14,592 bases of DNA, taken from contig DCUC01000071.1 of assembly GCA_002329705.1 (NCBI GenBank), positions 1 to 14,592 of the forward strand, read 5' to 3'. The stretch comes from Caryophanales bacterium UBA1424. GTDB taxonomy: Bacteria; Bacillota_I; Bacilli_A; RFN20; CAG-826. Every line of letters starts with the position of its first letter. Position 1 is the first letter of the stretch. The notes under the pieces were generated by a model. That model worked only from the letters and a program-made list of their open reading frames with translations, was not told the origin of the DNA and did not search any database. Position numbers and translations under genes: made by a program. Positions 6,496 to 14,254 of this stretch are shown here, piece by piece.

Positions 6496-7644
6496 ATGTT
6501 TAAGTGTTCAAGATGCGGAAATAAAGATCCACGCTACATCGGCTATAAAAACGAGCAGCCGTATTGCCGTCGCTGTATCATTTTTTCTGGTTCAGGCGCC
6601 AAGGAAAACGATGGTAAAACATACCAGTCAAAACTCGAGCTTCACTACGAATTGTCCAGCGAACAAACGGAAGCTTCAAACCGCATATTAAGCGCTATAC
6701 GTAACGGTCGAGATGTCTTAATCAACGCCGTGTGCGGAGCGGGAAAAACCGAACTCGTTTTTGCCGTGATTAAAGAGGCGCTCATCAAAGGACGGCAAGT
6801 CGGTTTTGCCATTCCGCGCCGCGATGTTGTAATCGAGATTCACAAGCGTCTTAAAAACGTTTTTCCTCGCAACAAAATAATAGCTGTTTATGGAGGAAAT
6901 AACGAAGAATTGCAGGGAGAAGTCGTTGTTTTAACCTCTCATCAACTATATCGGTACGAATCATATTTTGATCTTTTAATCATGGATGAAACCGATGCCT
7001 TCCCTTTTCACGGAAACCCTGTTCTTGAGGCGATGTTTAAGCGCAGTTGCCGTGGCAATTATGTTATGATGTCGGCCACATTAACTGAGACCCAAATCAA
7101 GAAATTCGCGTCAAGCGGTGGCGAGATTATTTCTCTTGATCGACGCTATCACGGCTACCCGCTTCCGGTTCCTGACGTGATTCTCCTGCTCGGCATTCTC
7201 AAGCACTTTTTTCTGATTCGAAAACTAAGATCCTTTCTCGCCGAGAACAAACCGGTTTTCGTCTTTGCTCCGACAATTGACAAGTGCGAAGATTTATCTG
7301 TTTTTGTCACAAAGTGGGTGCGAGGAGGTACCTATGTCCATTCAAAACGTTTGGACCGGCAAGAAGTGATCAAAGATTTTCGCAAAGGAAAATATAAATA
7401 CTTGGTGACAACTGCTGTTTTAGAACGCGGCGTCACCGTCAAAAACCTTCAGGTCGTCGTCTTTGAATGCGATCACGAAATATATTCAGCGAGTTCTTTG
7501 ATACAGATTGCGGGAAGGGTCGGGAGGAAGAAAGATGCTCCACAAGGCGAAGTTATTTTTTTGTCAGATCGGAAAACTCGTGCGATGGAAGAAGCCATTT
7601 ACCACATACGCGCCAAAAACAAGAGTATGCCGAATGTGCTTTGA
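6496..7644 (+). CDS. comFA: Late competence DNA helicase/translocase ComFA
   Basis: ComFA is a DEAD-like ATPase on the cytoplasmic side of the membrane that helps pull transforming single-stranded DNA into the cell. The 382 residues carry an N-terminal four-cysteine zinc finger (C4, C7, C24, C27), which Bacillus ComFA also has. Walker A is CGAGKTE (80-86), the Walker B/DEAD-type box is DETD (164-167), and SAT is at 193-195. The C-terminal helicase domain contains the motif VI block QIAGRVGRK. The protein is shorter than B. subtilis ComFA (about 460) but complete. The ATG at 6496 is the only plausible start next to the finger. An in-frame TTG at 6472 would add 8 residues but has no ribosome binding site. 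AGGTGGT abuts the ATG, which is unusually close. Confidence 0.93.
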   Translation: MFKCSRCGNKDPRYIGYKNEQPYCRRCIIFSGSGAKENDGKTYQSKLELHYELSSEQTEASNRILSAIRNGRDVLINAVCGAGKTELVFAVIKEALIKGRQVGFAIPRRDVVIEIHKRLKNVFPRNKIIAVYGGNNEELQGEVVVLTSHQLYRYESYFDLLIMDETDAFPFHGNPVLEAMFKRSCRGNYVMMSATLTETQIKKFASSGGEIISLDRRYHGYPLPVPDVILLLGILKHFFLIRKLRSFLAENKPVFVFAPTIDKCEDLSVFVTKWVRGGTYVHSKRLDRQEVIKDFRKGKYKYLVTTAVLERGVTVKNLQVVVFECDHEIYSASSLIQIAGRVGRKKDAPQGEVIFLSDRKTRAMEEAIYHIRAKNKSMPNVL

Positions 7645-8236
7645 AAAAATCAAAGAAGATACATTTCATAGCCTTGTCCACGCCGATCTTTGCATATGCC
7701 AAAAATGTCAGGATCAGTTCGTGGCCATCTTTGAAAACAAGATCATTAACGACGTCAAAGTCTGCGCCCTCTACGACTATAACGAATTCATTCAGTCGAA
7801 TCTCTTTAAACTCAAAGGATGCGGCGATATTGAGCTCGCTCCCTGCTTTCTGAATTATCATCTACCCTGGCTTATGGCTCGGTATCGCGGGCACATCATC
7901 GTTCCCGCTCCGAGTTATGGCGATCGCGATGCCAAGCGAGGTTTTAATCAAGTTGAAGAGATTTTTCGGAGTTCAAAACTGCCGCTTATCAAGGCCATAA
8001 TTAAGACTGAAGATCGCAAGCAATCGGACTTATCGCAAGACGAGCGAAATAAAATAAAGGAGATAATTGCTTGGAAAGAGCAAGCTGACATCTCGGGCAA
8101 AAAAGTTCTCCTCGTCGATGATGTCATGACGACGGGGTCAACAATTCGGGCCTGCATCGATTTGATTAAACATCACCATCCAAAGTCACTAGATGTCCTC
8201 GTGATTTCTAGGGTGGCAAATAGCGAGCAAAGATAA
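7535..8236 (+). CDS. comFC: ComFC-type phosphoribosyltransferase-like competence protein
   Basis: ComFC is needed for natural transformation in Bacillota and has a phosphoribosyltransferase fold whose substrate is not firmly known. With the start at 7535 the product has 233 residues. A zinc finger is formed by C32, C35, C55 and C58. YDYNEFIQ...LKGCGD (80-97) and PAPS...RGFNQVEEI (124-143) are family blocks. The PRPP loop VLLVDDVMTTGST is at 191-203. A second zinc finger present in B. subtilis ComFC is absent. The start is uncertain. ATG 7535 has a strong ribosome binding site (GGAGG, 7523-7527, 7 nt spacing) but overlaps comFA by 110 nt. ATG 7634 gives the usual short overlap but removes C32 of the finger and has only a weak site. 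A TTG at 7508 is a third option. Confidence 0.88.
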   Translation: MLHKAKLFFCQIGKLVRWKKPFTTYAPKTRVCRMCFEKIKEDTFHSLVHADLCICQKCQDQFVAIFENKIINDVKVCALYDYNEFIQSNLFKLKGCGDIELAPCFLNYHLPWLMARYRGHIIVPAPSYGDRDAKRGFNQVEEIFRSSKLPLIKAIIKTEDRKQSDLSQDERNKIKEIIAWKEQADISGKKVLLVDDVMTTGSTIRACIDLIKHHHPKSLDVLVISRVANSEQR

Positions 8237-8238
8237 GT

Positions 8239-8268
8239 TTGGCATACCATTATGTTTAATGGTAAAAT
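8239..8268 (+). promoter_or_regulatory. Promoter of secA-prfB
   Basis: The -35 is TTGGCA (8239-8244, 5 of 6) and the -10 is TAAAAT (8263-8268, 5 of 6), with an 18-nt spacer and a TG at 8260-8261 making an extended -10. It begins 3 bases after the comFC stop. The secA start follows at 8304, with ribosome binding site GGAGTG (8292-8297). Confidence 0.7.
8245..8264. repeat. Inverted repeat inside the secA promoter spacer
   Basis: TACCATTA (8245-8252) and TAATGGTA (8257-8264) are perfect complements around TGTT. The repeat fills the space between the -35 and -10 elements and enters the -10. No T-run follows, so it is not a normal terminator for comFC. An operator for a dimeric repressor is a reasonable guess. 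Confidence 0.55.
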
Positions 8269-8303
8269 AACATGGCTAAATAAATAGAGTCGGAGTGTAG
8301 AAA

Positions 8304-10721
8304 ATGGCAAATTTTATTGAAAAAATGTTCCGTTTTGATCAAAGAATATTAAAGAAATATTTTCGCGAGAGCGATAAAGTTCTTGCATATGAGCAAGAAA
8401 TGGCCGCGAAAAGCGATGACGATCTGCGAGCTAAAACCGATGAGTTTAAACTGAGATTAAAAAATGGCGAAACCACCCAGTCCATCAAATATGAAGCCTT
8501 TGCGGTCGCTCGCGAAGCGGCGCGCAGGACGCTTGGTCAATTTCCCTTTCAGGTCCAAATTATCGGTGCTTTAGTTCTCGATCAAGGCGATGTGGCGGAG
8601 ATGAAAACCGGTGAAGGCAAGACTCTCACCGCGACCATGGCCGTCTATCTTAACGCTCTTAAAGGTAGCGGTGTCCATGTCGTCACCGTCAACGAATACC
8701 TTGCCCAGCGCGATGCGGACTGGATGGGGCAGATTTATCGTTTCCTAGGTCTTACCGTCGGGGTCAATATCCGCGAGAAGACGAACAGTGAGAAAAAAGA
8801 AGCCCATAACTGCGATATCACTTATACAACTAATTCGGAGTTAGGCTTTGATTACTTGCGCGACAATATGGCCCAAAACGCCAATTCACGCGTTTTGCGC
8901 GGACTCAACTATGCCGTTATCGACGAAGCTGACTCGATTTTAATCGATGAAAGCCGCACCCCATTAATCATATCCGGCGGGGCGAAAGCCAGCGCCTCGC
9001 AATATACGGTGGCGGACCGCTTTGTCAAAACATTGAAAAAAGAACGCGACTTTGAAGTCGACATCAAGACGAAGACGTGCAGCCTGACCGAAGCCGGTAA
9101 CACCCGCGCCGAGCGGATGTTTGGTATTCGTAACCTCTATGATCCCGAACACCAAGACCTCGTTCACCGCATCGTCCAGGCTCTCAAAGCGAACTATATC
9201 ATGACCCGCGATGTTGAATATTTAGTCGACGGCGAGAATCAAATTCAGTTAATCGATCAGTTTACTGGTCGTATTTTAAAAGGCCGCGAGTATTCCGACG
9301 GGTTGCAACAAGCCATTCAAGCCAAAGAAAACGTCGAGATAAAGCAAGAGACGATAACGCTTGCGACCATCACTTATCAAAATTTCTTCCGCTTGTTCAA
9401 AAAGCTTTCGGGCATGACCGGAACGGCCAAGACCGAAGAGGAAGAATTTCGCAAAATTTACAATATGAGAGTGGTGGCCATTCCGACGAATCGTCCGGTT
9501 GTTCGCGATGATGCAACCGATTATATCTACGCTCATAAACCCGCTAAACTCGAAGCTCTCGTCCAAGAAGCTAAAGAACGCCATGAGAAAGGGCAGCCCA
9601 TCCTCATCGGCACCGTTTCCGTCGAATCTTCTGAAGAGGTGAGTCGCCTCTTGACTGCCGCCGGTTTAAAACACGAAGTCCTCAACGCTAAAAACCACGC
9701 TCGCGAAGCGGAAATTATCGCTTTGGCCGGCAACAAAGGAGCCATTACGCTGGCGACGAACATGGCCGGTCGTGGCACCGACATTAAAATCAACGATGAA
9801 GTTCGAGCCCTTGGCGGACTATGTGTCCTCGGCACCGAGCGCCATGAGGCGCGCCGTATCGACAACCAACTTCGCGGTCGCAGCGGACGTCAAGGCGATC
9901 CCGGTTTCTCCCGCTTTTATGTCTCGTTTGATGATGAACTGATGCGTCGATTTGGAGCGGAAAATGTTCAAAAGCGCATCGAGAGTCTCGGCACCGAGGC
10001 TCTTGAAAGCCGCCTCTTCTCCAACTTTATCACGAGTGCTCAAAAGCAAATTGAAGGCAAGAACTTCGATATTCGGAAAAATCTGCTCGACTATGATGAT
10101 GTCATCGCCAAGCAAAGAACCGCTATTTATGAAAAGCGCGATTCGATTCTCTTCGCTGACAATATCAATGATTTAATTTATGATTTCTTTCAGACGGCCG
10201 GATTGTTCTTAGCCAAGAAAGCAATCTCTTCGGAATCAAGAGACGGGACGATCAGCGGCGAAAGCCTGCGTAAAATCGTCGAGCCGCGCTTTATGGCTGA
10301 AGGCACTTTTAGAGCCAATGCCTATGACGAAGCTCCCGCCGACGAAGCGGGGCAAGATTTAGGCGATACCCTCTATGACCGCTATGTTAATCGGCGCAAA
10401 GAGTGGGGAGAAGAAATTGCCAACCAGGTCGAACGCCAAATCGCCCTGCAGACAATCGATCAGAACTGGACGCGCCACATCGATACGATGTCGCGTCTTC
10501 GCGAGGGCATTTACTTGCGCTCATATGCTAACACGAACCCCCTGCAAGACTATGTTAATGAAGGTCACGCCTTGTTTCGCGACATGCTCGATAAAGTGTC
10601 AGCCGATGTTTGTTTAAAGCTTTTAAATGCCATCATACAAATAAAAAAGCCGGAAGAAACTAGTGTACCCGATGACAAAGTCATCGATACACCAGCAGAA
10701 CCGGTCCGGGAAAAGGAATAA
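8304..10721 (+). CDS. secA: Preprotein translocase motor ATPase SecA
   Basis: SecA is the cytosolic ATPase that drives unfolded preproteins through the SecYEG channel. The 805 residues contain the expected order of domains. Walker A TGEGKT is at 102-107 and DEAD at 207-210. The preprotein cross-linking domain follows at about 220-370, then the second nucleotide-binding domain with MAGRGTDIKI and the arginine-finger block RIDNQLRGRSGRQGDPG. The helical scaffold and wing domains end with HIDTMSRLREGIYLRSYA. The C-terminal tail is acidic and proline-rich and lacks the zinc-binding CxC...CH(C) tail that binds SecB in many homologues. Its TAA overlaps the prfB ATG by one base, which predicts translational coupling. 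The hpf gene often found upstream in Bacillota is absent. Confidence 0.98.
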   Translation: MANFIEKMFRFDQRILKKYFRESDKVLAYEQEMAAKSDDDLRAKTDEFKLRLKNGETTQSIKYEAFAVAREAARRTLGQFPFQVQIIGALVLDQGDVAEMKTGEGKTLTATMAVYLNALKGSGVHVVTVNEYLAQRDADWMGQIYRFLGLTVGVNIREKTNSEKKEAHNCDITYTTNSELGFDYLRDNMAQNANSRVLRGLNYAVIDEADSILIDESRTPLIISGGAKASASQYTVADRFVKTLKKERDFEVDIKTKTCSLTEAGNTRAERMFGIRNLYDPEHQDLVHRIVQALKANYIMTRDVEYLVDGENQIQLIDQFTGRILKGREYSDGLQQAIQAKENVEIKQETITLATITYQNFFRLFKKLSGMTGTAKTEEEEFRKIYNMRVVAIPTNRPVVRDDATDYIYAHKPAKLEALVQEAKERHEKGQPILIGTVSVESSEEVSRLLTAAGLKHEVLNAKNHAREAEIIALAGNKGAITLATNMAGRGTDIKINDEVRALGGLCVLGTERHEARRIDNQLRGRSGRQGDPGFSRFYVSFDDELMRRFGAENVQKRIESLGTEALESRLFSNFITSAQKQIEGKNFDIRKNLLDYDDVIAKQRTAIYEKRDSILFADNINDLIYDFFQTAGLFLAKKAISSESRDGTISGESLRKIVEPRFMAEGTFRANAYDEAPADEAGQDLGDTLYDRYVNRRKEWGEEIANQVERQIALQTIDQNWTRHIDTMSRLREGIYLRSYANTNPLQDYVNEGHALFRDMLDKVSADVCLKLLNAIIQIKKPEETSVPDDKVIDTPAEPVREKE

Positions 10722-11843
10722 TGAAAGAGTTGCAAGAACTGATTTTCGTTTTCAGCGAATTGACCAAAGCAGTTAATCGGCTCGGTGATTCTCTTTGACG
10801 TCGCCAGTTTAGAAGTCAAACAGAAAGAGCTGGAAGCCATTCAAAACGAATCCGGTTTTTGGAATGACCAAAAACGTGCCGTTAGTGTTGTCAGCGAATA
10901 CAATAAAATTAAAGACATCCATGATGCTTATATAAAAATAACGAAAAGTCATAGTGATTTAGATGAATTGATTAAAGTTACTAGCAGCACCGATGAGGAT
11001 ATGATTCTACTCATCGAAGAAATGCTCAATGAGCTTTCGCAAGATGTAAAAAACCTCCGTTCAGAATTGTATTTCACGGGAAAATTCGATCGTCTCAACG
11101 CCATCGTGACAATACATCCCGGCGCCGGCGGCACCGAGTCGCACGACTGGGCCGACATGCTTTATCGCATGTATGTTAGATGGGCTGAAAAACGCCGCTA
11201 TAAAATGCAAGTCATCGACTACCAAGCCGGTGAAGAAGCCGGCATCAAAACGGTGACCTTGGCAATTCGGGGAAAAAATATCTATGGACAACTGAAAGGT
11301 GAAAAAGGGGTTCATCGTTTGGTGCGTATTTCTCCTTTTGATTCAAATGCCCGCCGGCACACTTCTTTTGCCTCAGTCAATGTCGTTCCGGAATTCGACA
11401 ATGAAATCAACATCGAAATTAATGAAAACGATTTAAAGATTGATACTTATCGCAGCGGCGGCGCCGGTGGCCAAAACGTCAACAAGACCGAAAGCGCCGT
11501 CCGCATCACGCACCTGCCATCAGGAATCGTCGTTTCCTGCCAAGTCGAGCGCTCGCAAATATCAAATCGCGAGATGGCTATGAACATGCTCAAAGGCCAG
11601 CTTTATGAATTGGAACAGAGCCGGCAAACTAGCGAATTAAAGAGCATTGTCGGCGAGCAAAAAGCCATCGAATGGGGCAGCCAGATTCGCTCCTATGTCT
11701 TCTGTCCCTATACTTTGGTAAAAGATAATCGCACGAATTATTCTGAGGGCGATGTCCATGCTGTCATGGATGGAAACATCGACGGTTTTATCAACGCTAT
11801 GCTCGATATGGAAGCGCGGAATAAAAAGGATATTTTGTCATAA
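10721..11843 (+). CDS. prfB: Peptide chain release factor 2, made by programmed +1 frameshift
   Basis: RF2 reads UAA and UGA. The coding sequence is joined: 10721-10795 gives 25 residues ending NRLGDSL, then an in-frame TGA (10796-10798). Skipping base 10796 continues DVASLEVKQ to the stop at 11843, for 373 residues in all. The join restores the usual RF2 N-terminal pattern (…L-G-x-L-D…), and the TGA is the known RF2 autoregulation signal. The SPF motif that sets RF2 specificity is at 204-206 in RISPFDSNARRHTSF. The catalytic GGQ is at 249-251. The ATG overlaps the secA TAA by one base, with AAAGGA (10712-10717) as ribosome binding site. Low RF2 activity should favour frameshifting and so raise RF2. 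The secA-prfB pairing is conserved across Bacillota. Confidence 0.97.
10784..10799 (+). promoter_or_regulatory. prfB +1 frameshift site
   Basis: The sequence is GGTGAT (10784-10789), TCT, CTT (10793-10795), TGA, C. The slippery CTT-TGA-C is the canonical RF2 heptamer in the correct frame. The usual upstream block (AGGGGG ending 3 nt before CTT) is replaced by GGTGAT. GGTGAT can pair with the AUCACC part of the 16S rRNA tail, but in a register shifted by 4 nt relative to E. coli. Confidence 0.93.
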
Positions 11844-11854
11844 AAATGCGCTTT

Positions 11855-11881
11855 TTGCATCGAAATTACTGGTAATTGCAT
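11855..11881. repeat. Palindrome flanked by TTGCAT direct repeats upstream of uvrB
   Basis: AATTAC (11864-11869) and GTAATT (11872-11877) form a perfect inverted repeat around TG. TTGCAT occurs at 11855-11860 and again at 11876-11881, exactly 21 bp apart, or about two helical turns. The element fills most of the 42 bp between prfB and uvrB. It does not match the E. coli (CTGT-N8-ACAG) or B. subtilis (GAAC-N4-GTTC) LexA box. A regulatory role is inferred from position only. Confidence 0.4.
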
Positions 11882-11885
11882 ACTT

Positions 11886-13865
11886 ATGGACACACATAAA
11901 TTTAATTTAATCTCTTCGTATAAACCGACTGGAGATCAGCCGTTGGCCATCAAGCAGCTCGTGGCTGGACTTGCCGAAGGGCGCCCCATTCAGGTTCTTT
12001 TGGGAGCGACCGGAACCGGCAAAACATTTACGGCTTCCAACGTTATTCAAGCCGTTCAAAGACCAACCTTGGTACTCGTCCACAATAAGACTTTAGCCGG
12101 TCAGCTTTATGGCGAGTTTAAGGAACTCTTTCCTGAAAACCGCGTCGAATATTTTGTTTCGAACTTCGACTTCTACCAACCGGAAGCGTATCTTCCGAAA
12201 TCTGACACATACATCGATAAAAATGCCGTGATGAATGAAGAGATTGAGATGCTCAGAACCAGCGCCATTAACTCGGTGCTGGAAAGAAGAGACACGATAG
12301 TCGTGGCTTCCGTCGCCTCGATCTATGGTCTCACCGATCCTGATGAATACCGCAATCTCGTCTTTGAAATTCGCGTCGGTGAGACAATCGATCGCAAAGC
12401 CCTTTTTCACAAATTGATCGATTCTCAGTATCAGCGTAATAATATGGATCTCGTCCCTGGTTCTTTTCGGGTGCAGGGAGATATTATTCAAATTGTTCCT
12501 CCCCACACTGATGAATACTATATAAAAATTGATACATTTGGTGACGAGATAGAGCGAATTGCCATGGTGGATATTTTGACCGGAGAAGTAAAAAGAACTT
12601 ATCTTACCTATCCGATATTCCCCGCTTACGGCCATGCCTCGACAAGGCAGAGAATCAAAGAAGCGACCGTCACGATTCTCGCCGAACTCGAAGAGAGGCT
12701 CGCTTATTTTCGCAAGGAAGGAAAACTTCTTGAGGCGGAAAGGCTTGAGATGCGGACGAGGCAAGACGTGGAGAGCATGCTCGAATTCGGCATGTGTCCC
12801 GGGATTGAAAATTACTCGCGCCACATCGATAAGCGCCAGCCTGGTGAAAGGCCTTTTACCCTCATCGATTATTTTCCCAAGGACTTCATGCTTATAATTG
12901 ATGAGTCACACGTTACCCTCCCGCAGGTCAAGGGAATGTATAATGGCGATCGTTCACGGAAATTAACGCTTGTCGAGTATGGTTTTCGCCTTCCGAGCGC
13001 GCTCGATAACCGCCCTTTGAATTTCAGCGAATTCGAAGCGATAATGCCGCAGACCATCTGCACCTCCGCGACACCTGGAGATTATGAGTTAGAGCGCGCT
13101 AATCGCGAAGTCGTCGAACAAATTATTCGTCCGACAGGACTCGTCGATCCCCGCATCGAAGTGCGCCGCACACTCGGTCAGATCGATGACTTAATCTATG
13201 AAATCAAGCAGCGCATTCTTGCTAAAGAAAGAACGATGGTTGTTACTCTCACGATTCGCATGGCGGAGGATCTGACCGCTTATCTTAAAGAAAGAGGCAT
13301 TAAAGTCGCTTATCTCCATAATGAGACCAAGACTCTCGAGCGGACCGAAATCATCTATCAACTGCGCAAGGGAAAATATGATGTTTTAGTCGGAATCAAC
13401 CTCCTCCGTGAAGGCCTTGATATTCCTGAGGTCTCTTTAATTGCCATCCTCGACGCCGACAAGGAAGGATTTCTCCGCTCGTCGCGATCTTTGATTCAGG
13501 TGATTGGCCGCGCCGCCCGCAACAAACACGGATTGGTCATCATGTATGCTGATCGCATGACCGACTCGATGCGTTTCGCCATCGCTGAAACCGACCGCCG
13601 GCGCAGCATTCAGGCTTCATATAATGAAGAAAACGGGATTGTTCCCGAAACAATTATTAAAGATATTCGTCCGCCGCTAAAAAACATGGAGGATGAAGAA
13701 GAAGTCCTCAAGGTGTTCACCGCCAAGGCTTCTCGCAGCGAAATCGAAGCCCGCATCAAGGAACTCGAAAAACAAATGCGCGAAGCGGCAAAAGGCTATG
13801 ACTTTGAAAAAGCCGCCGAAATTCGCGATATTATCTTCGAAATAAAAGCCACCCTCAATAAATAA
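11886..13865 (+). CDS. uvrB: Excinuclease ABC subunit B
   Basis: UvrB is the damage-verifying helicase of nucleotide excision repair; it is loaded by UvrA and recruits UvrC to cut. The 659 residues match the family. Walker A is GATGTGKT (40-47). The beta-hairpin that clamps DNA is at about 92-116, with [21 protein letters not shown] is at 339-342. The helicase C-terminal blocks are [14 protein letters not shown] and QVIGRAARN. The C-terminal UVR domain, which contacts UvrC, is about 622-657 ([22 protein letters not shown]). The start ATG has no convincing ribosome binding site, and I see no clear promoter in the 42 bp after prfB, so read-through from secA-prfB is possible. Neither uvrA nor uvrC is adjacent, although uvrB-uvrA is a common pair. 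Confidence 0.97.
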   Translation: MDTHKFNLISSYKPTGDQPLAIKQLVAGLAEGRPIQVLLGATGTGKTFTASNVIQAVQRPTLVLVHNKTLAGQLYGEFKELFPENRVEYFVSNFDFYQPEAYLPKSDTYIDKNAVMNEEIEMLRTSAINSVLERRDTIVVASVASIYGLTDPDEYRNLVFEIRVGETIDRKALFHKLIDSQYQRNNMDLVPGSFRVQGDIIQIVPPHTDEYYIKIDTFGDEIERIAMVDILTGEVKRTYLTYPIFPAYGHASTRQRIKEATVTILAELEERLAYFRKEGKLLEAERLEMRTRQDVESMLEFGMCPGIENYSRHIDKRQPGERPFTLIDYFPKDFMLIIDESHVTLPQVKGMYNGDRSRKLTLVEYGFRLPSALDNRPLNFSEFEAIMPQTICTSATPGDYELERANREVVEQIIRPTGLVDPRIEVRRTLGQIDDLIYEIKQRILAKERTMVVTLTIRMAEDLTAYLKERGIKVAYLHNETKTLERTEIIYQLRKGKYDVLVGINLLREGLDIPEVSLIAILDADKEGFLRSSRSLIQVIGRAARNKHGLVIMYADRMTDSMRFAIAETDRRRSIQASYNEENGIVPETIIKDIRPPLKNMEDEEEVLKVFTAKASRSEIEARIKELEKQMREAAKGYDFEKAAEIRDIIFEIKATLNK

Positions 13866-13874
13866 AGCATTTGC

Positions 13875-13902
13875 TTTAAGAAAAGCTTTGTGCGAATATA
13901 TT
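13875..13902 (+). promoter_or_regulatory. Weak candidate promoter for secG
   Basis: The gap 13866-13933 holds TATATT (13897-13902, 5 of 6 for a -10). At 16-nt spacing the -35 position is TTTAAG (13875-13880), a poor match. Just upstream are short inverted repeats (TAAAGCA/TGCTTTA at 13863-13878 and AAAGCTTT at 13882-13889) without a T-run. Confidence 0.3.
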
Positions 13903-13933
13903 AAAAGCATAGGTGCAAAAGGAGATTTGAACA

Positions 13934-14170
13934 ATGCAATGGTATGATGTTATATTCCTAATCGTTGCCTTAATTATCATTGTCTTGTCACTATTACAAG
14001 GCGGTAAATCAGAAGGCGCTTCCGGAGCTATCACCGGCGGCGGAACCAATATTTTTGTGAAAACAAAAGAAAGAGGTTCCGAGCTTGTTATCACATGGCT
14101 AACTTTCGGTTTTGCTATCGTCTTCTTTTTCTTTGCCATCTTAATCAGCGTGCTGCAAAACGTCGCTTAG
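13934..14170 (+). CDS. secG: Preprotein translocase subunit SecG
   Basis: SecG is a small membrane subunit of the SecYEG channel that assists SecA-driven export. The 78 residues have two hydrophobic segments (about 4-22 and 53-75). The connecting loop carries the family signature SLLQGGKSEGASGAITGG (18-35) followed by NIFVKTKERGSE. The ribosome binding site GGAGAT (13921-13926) lies 7 nt before the ATG with a run of A residues upstream, the best such site near this gene. An intrinsic terminator follows 20 nt after the stop, so secG ends this transcript. In many Bacillota secG is followed by rnr and smpB; here the next gene is a cardiolipin synthase. Confidence 0.95.
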   Translation: MQWYDVIFLIVALIIIVLSLLQGGKSEGASGAITGGGTNIFVKTKERGSELVITWLTFGFAIVFFFFAILISVLQNVA

Positions 14171-14189
14171 TTTGATCTTGAATTTATCG

Positions 14190-14210
14190 AGCCCCCTTTG
14201 GGGCTTTTTT
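14190..14210 (+). terminator. Intrinsic terminator after secG
   Basis: AGCCCC (14190-14195) pairs with GGGGCT (14200-14205) across the loop CTTT, followed by a T-run to 14210 and a second T-run at 14212-14216. This is a strong GC-rich hairpin with U-tract. Confidence 0.92.
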
Positions 14211-14229
14211 ATTTTTAGTGGCGATGTCG

Positions 14230-14235
14230 TATAAT
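14230..14235 (+). promoter_or_regulatory. Candidate -10 element for the cardiolipin synthase gene
   Basis: A perfect TATAAT lies 19 nt before the start codon. The matching -35 position falls in the T-rich tail of the secG terminator and has no good hexamer, so only the -10 is supported. Downstream, AGGCGGTGAT (14239-14248) is a near-perfect extended ribosome binding site. Confidence 0.5.
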
Positions 14236-14254
14236 ATGAGGCGGTGATTGTTAA

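Noticed and set aside
9276..10115. Several 98-110 codon antisense frames inside secA
   Set aside because: All lie opposite conserved SecA blocks, overlap each other in different frames and match no family I know.
10785..11843. prfB starting at GTG 10785 as a simple 352-residue gene
   Set aside because: This would leave out the conserved RF2 N-terminus. The in-frame ATG at 10721 with its ribosome binding site and the CTT-TGA-C signal show that the gene is joined by a +1 frameshift.
11841..11863. Terminator between prfB and uvrB
   Set aside because: Only a 4-bp stem (ATGC/GCAT) can form and the T-run lies in the loop, so it would not terminate transcription.
12093..12824. A 243-codon open frame on the minus strand inside uvrB
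   Set aside because: It is antisense to well-conserved uvrB coding sequence, has no recognisable domains and no context of its own. Such long shadows arise from codon bias.
13863..13890. Terminator after uvrB
   Set aside because: The inverted repeats are AT-rich with a 2-4 nt loop and are followed by A residues or only three T residues.
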